DNA of 64,000 nt from Candidatus Obscuribacterales bacterium (lineage in GTDB: Bacteria > Cyanobacteriota > Vampirovibrionia > Obscuribacterales > Obscuribacteraceae): the NCBI GenBank assembly GCA_020050835.1, contig JAGVKB010000154.1, positions 124,001 to 188,000 on the forward strand, in the 5' to 3' direction. Shown here piece after piece: positions 1 to 6,981 of the stretch. The notes below the pieces were generated by a model, which saw only the letters and a program-made list of their open reading frames with translations, did no database searches and was not told where the DNA came from. The position numbers and the translations under genes were made by a program. The first letter of the stretch is position 1, and the number at the start of each line of letters is the position of its first letter.

Positions 1-180
1 TCGATTTATGCGCTGTTAGTCAACGAATCCTTCAAGCAGAAGCTGCCGGCCTTGCACGCGTTTTACGGCTGGCTGTTCGAGCAGACTAGCTTGCGCTGGC
101 CGATATATGCCGGAGCATTCTTAGCCGCGATTGGATTCTGCCCCACTAAAGCAGAGCCGTTTATCTACTTCCAATTCTAG
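1..180 (+). CDS. MBOAT family O-acyltransferase, C-terminal end (partial)
   Basis: Frame 1 is open from the window edge to a TAG at 178-180, giving the last 59 residues of a protein that begins outside the window. The end is hydrophobic and finishes with PFIYFQF, a C-terminal signature very common in AlgI/DltB-like membrane-bound O-acyltransferases. Members of this family move acyl (often acetyl) groups across the membrane to a glycan. The next gene is an SGNH hydrolase, the usual partner of such acyltransferases (compare AlgI with AlgJ/AlgX, DltB with DltD), which supports the call. Only the C-terminus is visible, so the catalytic histidine cannot be checked. Confidence 0.75.
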   Translation, partial: SIYALLVNESFKQKLPALHAFYGWLFEQTSLRWPIYAGAFLAAIGFCPTKAEPFIYFQF

Positions 181-187
181 GACGACC

Positions 188-1303
188 ATGCCGACAGTAG
201 CAGCCGACAGCCGACATCAAGCTTCTCAGGTCAAGACGAAAACCCGCTCCAGCTGGCGTTGGTCGTTGGTACCGGAGCTTGCACTAGCCTGCGCTCTGGT
301 GCTTGCCGGTCTGGAGTTGATCTTTTTCGCCGCCGGACTGGGAGAGCAAGAATACTTGCAGCCTGACAGAGCGACCGGCACCGCACCTACGCCCGGCAAG
401 CATGTAACCTGGCGACAAGAAGGGTTCTCGCGCACCAGCTTCAACTCAGCCGGTATGCGCGATATCGAGCGCCGCACGACCAAACCGCCTAAGACGTTTC
501 GGGTGGCGGTATTGGGAGATTCGTATGTTGAGTCGCTGCAAGTCGAGCCCGACCGGTCCTTCTGCCAATTAGTCGAAAACCGTTTAAATGCCGCATCTAC
601 AGATACTCATTTCGAAGTAATGAACTTCGGAGTCTCCGCCTACAACCTCGGACAGATGTATCTGCGCCTCAAAAGCTTGGCGCTAAATTTCAAACCCGAC
701 TTGGTGATCCTTGCCATGAGAATAGACCAAGCACCGCAACTGGACCCATATGCGCACGGTGGGCTAATCTTTGCGCGCCCGACATTCAGCCTCGACGCAA
801 AGAAAAATCTCAAGCAAGATAACACCGTCCAGGACGCCTGGCTCAAATCACCCGACGGGCAGCGCACACAAGGCCTTTCCTGGTTGAGAGCTAACAGCAG
901 AGTCTGGGGCGTGATTAGCCTGAGCGTCCAACACCTTGTCAGAAACAATCAAAATGAACTATGCGGTTATCGTGAGCGCCCATTTGATCAACAGTGGCCG
1001 ATTGCGCACGCCCTAATCAAGGCGGTAAATGATCTCTGCAACCAGGAAGGTTGCCGATTCATGCTGCTGGCGCTACCTGGTCCGGGTCCGGACCATAATG
1101 ATCGGCAGCTCAAACTGCTCAGCAATTCAGCCATTACGTTTGGCATTCCTTGCTTGAATTTAACACCGGCATTTAACCAGGCCTTCGCCAAAGGCGCGAA
1201 TCTGTATTTCACCTCACACATGAACGAAAGTGGCCACCAACTGCTTGCCGATGAACTTTCGAAATTTCTCAAACAGAACGATCTGACGAAGCCACAACCT
1301 TAA
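188..1303 (+). CDS. Membrane-anchored SGNH/GDSL hydrolase-like protein
   Basis: 371 residues from the ATG at 188, 7 nt after the MBOAT stop with AGGA just upstream; an in-frame TTG at 131 would lie inside the MBOAT gene and is less likely. One hydrophobic helix near residues 30-50 should anchor the protein, with the rest outside. The SGNH signature is present: VLGDSYVES carries the nucleophilic Ser in block I (about residue 115), and HMNESGHQLL near residue 350 supplies the catalytic His block. Family knowledge: SGNH proteins beside MBOAT genes take part in O-acetylation of exported polysaccharides. Role here (acetyl transfer or removal on the surface glycan) is inferred from this pairing. 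Confidence 0.8.
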   Translation: MPTVAADSRHQASQVKTKTRSSWRWSLVPELALACALVLAGLELIFFAAGLGEQEYLQPDRATGTAPTPGKHVTWRQEGFSRTSFNSAGMRDIERRTTKPPKTFRVAVLGDSYVESLQVEPDRSFCQLVENRLNAASTDTHFEVMNFGVSAYNLGQMYLRLKSLALNFKPDLVILAMRIDQAPQLDPYAHGGLIFARPTFSLDAKKNLKQDNTVQDAWLKSPDGQRTQGLSWLRANSRVWGVISLSVQHLVRNNQNELCGYRERPFDQQWPIAHALIKAVNDLCNQEGCRFMLLALPGPGPDHNDRQLKLLSNSAITFGIPCLNLTPAFNQAFAKGANLYFTSHMNESGHQLLADELSKFLKQNDLTKPQP

Positions 1304-1442
1304 AAATCTCACATAGCGCCGAGCATGGAAGCCAGCTAATTCTTGGCGCTGAGGATAATAGTACAATCGTCCCGGCCAGCTATCTCGGAATAGATAGCTC
1401 GTTTGCCACACCGTGGCGTAACGTTACCCGGGAGGATGAATC
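1304..1442. other. Intergenic region upstream of the dehydrogenase gene
   Basis: 139 nt without a gene. It contains a 6-bp inverted repeat AGCGCC/GGCGCT with a 24-nt loop (about 1315-1350), and a -10-like TACAAT at 1362-1367 without a convincing -35. A strong ribosome binding site GGGAGGA sits at 1430-1436, 6 nt before the ATG at 1443. The region may hold the promoter of the following three-gene unit, but that is only suggestive. Confidence 0.3.
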
Positions 1443-2708
1443 ATGGCTTCGGAGACAAACTCGAAGAGAATCGTCGTGGTGGGAGGATGCGGGAGAGTTG
1501 GACTTCCTCTCGGTCTGGTCTTCGCGGGCACCGGCAGAGCGCAAGTAACATTGCTGGACATCAGCGAAGAGAAGGTGGCGCAGGTTAACGGCGGCACTGT
1601 GCCGTTCATGGAGGACGGTGCGCAAGAACTGCTCAATCGGGTTCTCGACAAATCGCTCACGGCCACCACCGATACATCCTGCCTGCTAACAGCCGATTGC
1701 GTGATCACGGTGATCGGTACGCCGGTAGACTCCCATCAAAATCCAACCATCCTGCAATTCGTGCAAAGTCTCGATGGCGTGTTGACCGCCATGAAGGAGA
1801 ACGCTCTCCTTATTCTGCGCAGCACGGTCTATCCCGGTGTGACCAAGCTAGTTTACGATCGCGCCAAAACATTGGGCAGACCGGTGCATGTCGCCTTCTG
1901 CCCGGAGCGAATCGCCGAAGGCAAAGCGCTCGAGGAGCTGATCTCACTGCCGCAGATCGTCTCGTCCTTTGAACCGGCTGCCCAGGCGCTGGCCTCTGAA
2001 GTCTTCTCGTTGATAGCGCCCAAGCTAATCGAGCTCTCTCCGCTTGAGGCCGAGCTGGCCAAGCTATTCACTAACTGTTGGCGCTACCTGAATTTCGCCA
2101 TCTCCAATCAGTTCTATTTAATCTCCGAAAATAGCGGTTTGGATTTCTATAAGATTTATGATGCGATGACCGTCGATTATCCCCGCATGAAAAGCTTTGC
2201 CCGGGCCGGTTTCGCCGCTGGTCCTTGCCTGCTGAAGGACACGCTGCAATTGTCGACATTCGCCCATAACAACTTCTTCCTGGGCACTTCGGCGATGCTG
2301 ATCAACGAATCACTTCCCAACTTCATCGTCGATCAGCTAAGCAAGCAAGATCTCTCCAATCGCACTGTCGCAGTGTTGGGGATGGGCTTCAAGTCAGGCT
2401 CTGATGATCCGCGCGAGAGCCTGTCTTACAAATTGAAAAAATTGCTGGCCGTATACAGCAAGCGCGTTCTGTGCACCGATCCTTATGTCGATGACATCAC
2501 ACTCGTTCCGCTTGATTATGCGCTGGCGGAAGCAGACATAATAATCCTGGGAGTGCCGCACCCTGATTACAAGGATTTGAAATTCGCCTCCGACAAAGTG
2601 GTGGTAGATATCTGGGGCATGTGGCGCGCCAATCTGCAACCAAAAGCAGCGGAAGTACAAACCAACGCACCAGTTAAAACGCTCGTGAGTCAAAACCTGA
2701 AAGCATGA
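1443..2708 (+). CDS. Nucleotide-sugar 6-dehydrogenase (UDP-glucose/GDP-mannose dehydrogenase family)
   Basis: 421 residues, the normal family length. N-terminal Rossmann domain starts with VVVGGCGRVGLPLG (GxGxxG type) followed by an acidic residue ending beta-2 (LLDISEEK). The central domain has the active-site block G260-P-C262-L-L-K-D, with Cys262 as the thioester nucleophile, and the C-terminal substrate-binding domain begins near VAVLGMGFKSGSDDPRES. Such enzymes oxidise C6 of a UDP-hexose (UDP-Glc, UDP-GlcNAc, UDP-ManNAc) twice to a uronate using NAD+. The start is fixed by GGGAGGA 6 nt upstream. It overlaps the next gene by 4 nt (ATGA), so the two are translationally coupled. It could supply the UDP-GlcNAcA needed by the WlbA/B/E-type genes at 16396-19137; substrate is not determinable from sequence alone. 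Confidence 0.9.
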   Translation: MASETNSKRIVVVGGCGRVGLPLGLVFAGTGRAQVTLLDISEEKVAQVNGGTVPFMEDGAQELLNRVLDKSLTATTDTSCLLTADCVITVIGTPVDSHQNPTILQFVQSLDGVLTAMKENALLILRSTVYPGVTKLVYDRAKTLGRPVHVAFCPERIAEGKALEELISLPQIVSSFEPAAQALASEVFSLIAPKLIELSPLEAELAKLFTNCWRYLNFAISNQFYLISENSGLDFYKIYDAMTVDYPRMKSFARAGFAAGPCLLKDTLQLSTFAHNNFFLGTSAMLINESLPNFIVDQLSKQDLSNRTVAVLGMGFKSGSDDPRESLSYKLKKLLAVYSKRVLCTDPYVDDITLVPLDYALAEADIIILGVPHPDYKDLKFASDKVVVDIWGMWRANLQPKAAEVQTNAPVKTLVSQNLKA

Positions 2709-3727
2709 AAACACTAGTCACCGGTGCCGCCGGATTTATCAACGGATATTTGATCGAAGAGTTGCTCAACAACGGTCATCAAGTGATCGGAATCGACAAT
2801 TTCAGCAAATATGGGCGGGTCGAAAAATCCTACGACAACCATCCGAATTACAAGTTGATCGAAGCCGATGCAAAAGACGTCGAGTTGCTCAAGGATTGGT
2901 TGCAAGGCTGCGATCATTTCGTAGTTTCCGCCGCCATGATCGGTGGGATCAGCTACTTCCACGAGCTTGCCTACGATCTGCTGGCGGAGAACGAGCGAAT
3001 CACAGCCGCAGCATTTGATGCTGCCATTCATGCCTTCAAGAAAGGCGACCTCAAGAAGGTTACGGCTATCTCGTCAAGCATGGTGTTCGAGAGCACGACT
3101 GAGTTTCCCACGCCGGAAGACGCAATTAAACGTTCGCCGCCGCCGCAATCCACCTACGGCTTTCAGAAGCTGGCCGTCGAATATTTCGCCCAGGGAGCAT
3201 GGGAACAGTACAAACTTCCCTATACGATCGTGCGCCCGTTCAATTGTGTTGGAGTCGGAGAAAAACGAGCGCTGAAAGGAAGCCAGGTCACCAGCGGCAA
3301 TATCAAGCTGGCGATGACGCACGTCGTTCCCGACCTCGTTCAGAAGGTGCTGAAGGGTCAGAGTCCCCTGCATATCCTCGGCGAAGGCAATCAAGTTCGT
3401 CATTACACTTATGGCGGCGATCTCGCTCAGGGCATTCGGATCTGCCTGGAGCATCCGGCCGCCACCAATCAGGATTTCAACATTTCAACCAGCACACCAA
3501 CGACAGTGCTGGAGCTGGCTGAAGTAATCTGGAAAAAATGCCACGGCGACGGCAAGCCATTCAATTACGTCAGCGATCCTGCTTTCAAGTACGACGTGCA
3601 AATGCGGACACCAGACACCAGCAAAGCGAAGAAGGTCCTGGGCTATGAAGCAAAAACAACGCTTTCAGAGTTGCTGGACGAAGTCATTCCCTGGATCAAA
3701 GATCAAATTGCTGCCGGTGAGATGTAG
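2705..3727 (+). CDS. NAD-dependent epimerase/dehydratase (extended SDR)
   Basis: 340 residues, typical for an extended short-chain dehydrogenase acting on a nucleotide sugar. The ATG lies inside the stop of the dehydrogenase gene (ATGA). Visible features are the N-terminal dinucleotide loop GAAGFING, the catalytic Ser segment ISSSMVFE (near residue 125) and the YGFQK YxxxK pair (near residue 155). The third glycine of the usual GxxGxxG is Asn (GxxGxxN), a deviation from most paralogs in this window. The C-terminal half has the sugar-nucleotide part with RHYTYGGDLAQG. Coupling to a 6-dehydrogenase suggests it epimerises or otherwise modifies the uronate product, but a 4-epimerase of another sugar is equally possible. 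Confidence 0.82.
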   Translation: MKTLVTGAAGFINGYLIEELLNNGHQVIGIDNFSKYGRVEKSYDNHPNYKLIEADAKDVELLKDWLQGCDHFVVSAAMIGGISYFHELAYDLLAENERITAAAFDAAIHAFKKGDLKKVTAISSSMVFESTTEFPTPEDAIKRSPPPQSTYGFQKLAVEYFAQGAWEQYKLPYTIVRPFNCVGVGEKRALKGSQVTSGNIKLAMTHVVPDLVQKVLKGQSPLHILGEGNQVRHYTYGGDLAQGIRICLEHPAATNQDFNISTSTPTTVLELAEVIWKKCHGDGKPFNYVSDPAFKYDVQMRTPDTSKAKKVLGYEAKTTLSELLDEVIPWIKDQIAAGEM

Positions 3728-3730
3728 ACG

Positions 3731-4531
3731 ATGCCTGATGACGGACAGCGGGAGCAGGCGCCTCTGACCACCCTTGGAGCAGGAAGCCCCAGAGGTATGC
3801 AAAACGCTGGTGAGCTGTCGATCGTCATTCCGGTTTTCAACGAGGGCAAGAACTTTCCGCATCTCTGGTCGGAAGTCACCACTCACATCAAGTCACCGTT
3901 TCATGCCTATCTCGTCTACGACTTCGATCAAGACGACACGGTGCCGGCCGCCCAAAAGGTGATCGACCAGGGTGATTCTCGCTTAAGCCTGGTGAAAAAT
4001 GAGATAAAGCGTGGCGTAGTCGGGGCTATCCGCACCGGTTTCAACCAGATCTCGTCGGGTCCTTGCATCGTAGTGATGGCGGACCTCTCCGATGACCTCA
4101 AGCAGGTCGATGAAATGGTAGAGCTCTATCGCCGGGGAAATCACATCATCGCTGGCAGCCGGTACATGCCGGGCGGTAAGATCGAAGGCTCGAACTTTCT
4201 CAAGCAATTGATGTCCCGAATGGCTGGACTAACACTTTTCTGGTTGCGTGGCATCCCGACACACGACGCTACCAATGCATTCAAACTCTATGACGTGGAG
4301 CTGCTCAAGAAAATTCAAATCGAGAGTCAAGGCGGTTTTGAACTCAGCCTGGAGATTACCGTGAAGGCTTTCCTTTCCGGTTACAAGATTGCCGAAATCC
4401 CTACCACCTGGCGCGATCGCACCGAAGGTGAATCGAAGTTCAGACTCTGGGCCTGGCTACCAAGTTATTTAAAATGGTATTTCTATGCCTTTCAGCCCAA
4501 GCAGAGCAAATCATCCGGCAATCTCAGCTGA
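3731..4531 (+). CDS. Family 2 glycosyltransferase, DPM1-like
   Basis: 266 residues, three nt after the SDR stop, so part of the same operon. The GT-A domain begins with LSIVIPVFNEGKNF and carries an acidic motif VMADLSDDL in place of the usual DADL, then the DPM1-type block AGSRYMPGG and an EISLEIT-like segment (GFELSLEIT). No clear multi-span C-terminal membrane domain is present, so it resembles soluble dolichyl-phosphate-mannose-synthase-like enzymes rather than the GtrB type. Expected role: sugar transfer to polyprenyl phosphate or a lipid-linked glycan at the cytosolic membrane face. A second in-frame ATG at 3797, just before the conserved domain, is an alternative start. Confidence 0.85.
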   Translation: MPDDGQREQAPLTTLGAGSPRGMQNAGELSIVIPVFNEGKNFPHLWSEVTTHIKSPFHAYLVYDFDQDDTVPAAQKVIDQGDSRLSLVKNEIKRGVVGAIRTGFNQISSGPCIVVMADLSDDLKQVDEMVELYRRGNHIIAGSRYMPGGKIEGSNFLKQLMSRMAGLTLFWLRGIPTHDATNAFKLYDVELLKKIQIESQGGFELSLEITVKAFLSGYKIAEIPTTWRDRTEGESKFRLWAWLPSYLKWYFYAFQPKQSKSSGNLS

Positions 4532-4566
4532 ATCAAATGGAGTAGATCTAAAGCGGATTTGAAATT

Positions 4567-4586
4567 CTGTGGACTACTGTCTACAG
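4567..4586. terminator. Hairpin between convergent genes
   Basis: CTGTGGAC-TACT-GTCTACAG forms an 8-bp stem (one G-T pair) with a 4-nt loop, in the 84-nt gap between two converging genes. It could stop transcription from either side. Neither flank has a strong T-run, so efficiency is uncertain. Confidence 0.5.
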
Positions 4587-4615
4587 TTGGCGCTTCCGTT
4601 AGATCAGCCGTCAAC

Positions 4616-6622
4616 TCAACGGCGGCCTTGAAAGAGATTGCCCAGGGCACGCAACGGGCCGGTAATGTTCCAGGAAAATGATGATTGCAATCGTTGAATC
4701 TCGGTTAACGTTTCGGTGAAATCAACCGGCTGAGGCTGGCGTTCGGCTGGTATCCGCTGCAAGGCCCTGGCAAAATTGCGAAACGGTCTGAGCAGCGAAA
4801 GCGATCTCGAATTCCACATCAAGTCGAGCTGGCTGCGCAACAATTCAAGGTCGCGCGCAGTATCACCGGTGGCGAGCTTCAGTAAATTGTTAACAACCTG
4901 ATTTTCAGCAACAAGCTGGTCAACTCTGAAATGCAAACCTTGGGTCAACTGCGCCAAACCCGATAATCGGCGAGGCAATGAATTTTCTACCGGGCGCAAT
5001 GAGCGTCTGAAATCCTTGAACTTGGCAGTAGATCTGTTCATCGAGTCTGGACCGATTCGATACCATACCAGCACTTCCGGAATCGTCTCGAGCGTAAGAC
5101 CGCTCAAGGCAGCAAGCGCAAAAATTTCCCAGTCTTCATGTGAAACACCGAAGTCCTCGGTGAAGCCACCGAGCTGGAAGAATGCGTCTCTCCGGAACAA
5201 CGCGTTGGCATCGCCAAAAAAATTTCGAATCGTTCCGGCGGTTGCAGCATCGCCAAGAAATAGACATGTTTTCGACAGCAGATGCTCCAGGTTGGGCGGA
5301 GCATCTCCCTCGAACATTTGAAGCTGGCAGGTCAAGACATCTGCTTGCCTGTGCTCGGCTACTTTCACAAATGTAGATACTTCGTGCGCTAAGGCAAAAT
5401 TATCATCGTCCATAAAGAGCAGATACTTGCCGCTCGCCCGCCGAGCAGCGCTGTTTCGAGCGGCTCCGACATAGGCGTTTTTCTGCCTGAGCACCGTCCA
5501 GCTTCGCTCTTCGAATTCAATCTCCAATTGCCCCAGCAGGGCGATAGCATCAGCACTGGTGCTGCCGTCGTCCACTAAAATCACTTCAAGATTTGGATAA
5601 TCCTGAGCATAAACCGAATCCAATGCCTGCCTGAGCAGCAAGGGCCGGTTGAAATGTGTCAGGCAGATAGATACCAACGGCAACCGGCTGTCATTCTCCT
5701 CTGCCGGCTGAAGGACAGGTTCGGGCAGTTCTACAGATTGATGCCAGTCCAACCAGCAACGCTCGTTCGTTTCGGTCGAAACCGCTTGAGAAGCTGGTGT
5801 CCCTCCGAATTCAAAAGCCGGTCGAAGCGATGCCGCCAAGGCACCAGCGTCAGGAGCCGCCTCGTTGACCGGCAAAGTACTTTCCGGAGCCAGCCGAGGC
5901 AGCGAGACGAAATTAGCGGAAACTGAGATGAGATCGGGCAAGACAAAGGACTTTTCCGGCAGGATCCAACCATTCTGGCAGGCCCAGTCGAGCACATATT
6001 CGCAGGGAGCGAATACTTCGTCGGCCAGCTCGACTGAACGACTTTCAAGATAGTCTGCTACCACATCGCTTACATGGTCGAGATTGCGCTGGTTGGCCAT
6101 TCTCACCCAGGCCGATGGTCCGTGCAGTCCGACCCGCCAGTAAGTATCCTGGAAGGCTAGACCCTGTTTCTTAGCCAGCAGAGAGTAAAAAGGCAAGCCC
6201 AAGCATGCGGGCGCATGAACGATCTGGAACTGCCTTTCTTTCAACCACTGGTACGCCTGCCAGGACTGCATCATATGGCTGGTGCCGATAAAGTTCTCCG
6301 CAGCAGCAGGCTCGATCGCCTCATAACAGATCCCACGCTCTTTAAACCGGCTGCGCCAGGAAGCCGATGCCTCGGGGCTATAGCTGTCATTGCAAACATG
6401 CAGAATCGTAACCGAGTGCCCGGTGGAAGCCAGCGTCAAAGCCAGATTGACATAGCTGACTCCGATACCGCCATTGGTATCAGATCCGGAGATCTCCGGA
6501 CTGAGGATGCAGATGCGCAAAGAGCGCTGAGCGCCCGCCTTTCCGGTCGCCGTGAGTCGCGAGAATCTTCTTTCCCCTAAGTCGATGGACGCAAGCTGCT
6601 GAGACAGTTGTGACACACTCAT
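4616..6622 (-). CDS. Two-domain glycosyltransferase: GT4 N-terminal domain fused to a GT2 domain
   Basis: 668 residues from the ATG at 6622; an in-frame start 78 nt further up (6700) only adds a basic, unconserved stretch. Residues about 35-245 look like the N-terminal Rossmann half of a GT4 enzyme (RICILSPEISG, then NGGIGVSYVNLALTLASTGH, then HAPACLGLP). The C-terminal GT4 half, with its E-x7-E nucleotide-sugar site, is missing. After a Pro/Ala-rich linker a complete GT2 domain follows (about 320-560): PLVSICLTHFNRP, VILVDDGST, and the metal motif FMDDDN, then HEDWEIF. A last 100 residues are helical and unassigned. Probably an active GT2 using an orphan GT4-like acceptor or protein-binding domain. 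It is a single-gene unit, convergent with the gene before it and divergent from the YfhO gene. Confidence 0.82.
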   Translation of the reverse strand: MSVSQLSQQLASIDLGERRFSRLTATGKAGAQRSLRICILSPEISGSDTNGGIGVSYVNLALTLASTGHSVTILHVCNDSYSPEASASWRSRFKERGICYEAIEPAAAENFIGTSHMMQSWQAYQWLKERQFQIVHAPACLGLPFYSLLAKKQGLAFQDTYWRVGLHGPSAWVRMANQRNLDHVSDVVADYLESRSVELADEVFAPCEYVLDWACQNGWILPEKSFVLPDLISVSANFVSLPRLAPESTLPVNEAAPDAGALAASLRPAFEFGGTPASQAVSTETNERCWLDWHQSVELPEPVLQPAEENDSRLPLVSICLTHFNRPLLLRQALDSVYAQDYPNLEVILVDDGSTSADAIALLGQLEIEFEERSWTVLRQKNAYVGAARNSAARRASGKYLLFMDDDNFALAHEVSTFVKVAEHRQADVLTCQLQMFEGDAPPNLEHLLSKTCLFLGDAATAGTIRNFFGDANALFRRDAFFQLGGFTEDFGVSHEDWEIFALAALSGLTLETIPEVLVWYRIGPDSMNRSTAKFKDFRRSLRPVENSLPRRLSGLAQLTQGLHFRVDQLVAENQVVNNLLKLATGDTARDLELLRSQLDLMWNSRSLSLLRPFRNFARALQRIPAERQPQPVDFTETLTEIQRLQSSFSWNITGPLRALGNLFQGRR

Positions 6623-6981
6623 AGTCAATCGACACCAAAAGTTGAGACTCTGGCAAACTGGCAAAACTCGATGCCGACACTGCTTGACACGAATAGACAT
6701 AGACTACAACAGGACAACTGTTCAAAGATGATGACAGTTTCACTTCCCGCTCACTAGTCAGTCGTTTATCCTGAGAAGCGGTCAAGGTAAAGCTTTCACA
6801 TCCTGTGTTAGCATTTGCCAAGGTTCTCAAGGTGCAAAGTTGAACGTCCCGGCGCCATCAGCCCAGCCTTTCAAGTCACCAGCTAAGCCGGTCGGGCGTA
6901 CCGCTTTTGGTCACTGGAGCGCCGGTTAGATACCGAGTTTCGCTTTTTAATCCCAACAATTTGTCAATCGGGTTGACTAAG
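6623..6981. other. Divergent intergenic region between the fusion GT and a YfhO gene
   Basis: About 360 nt between the starts chosen for two divergent genes, so promoters for both should lie here. I find no strong sigma70 pair. A CAGTTTCA at 6735-6742 lies 24 nt before TATCCT (6767-6772), a weak match on the plus strand to the TGATTTCA-N24-TATAAT arrangement seen elsewhere in the window. Nothing else is recognisable, and no small reading frame with a good ribosome binding site stands out. Confidence 0.3.

Noticed and set aside
1362-1367. TACAAT as promoter of the dehydrogenase operon
   Set aside because: No -35 hexamer at acceptable spacing; listed only as a feature of the intergenic region.
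4714-4724. TGAAATCA copies inside coding regions (for example within the fusion glycosyltransferase, an aminotransferase, and a GT-C gene)
   Set aside because: They lie inside conserved coding sequence and have no -10 box 24 nt away, so they are taken as chance matches and used as background for the motif finding.
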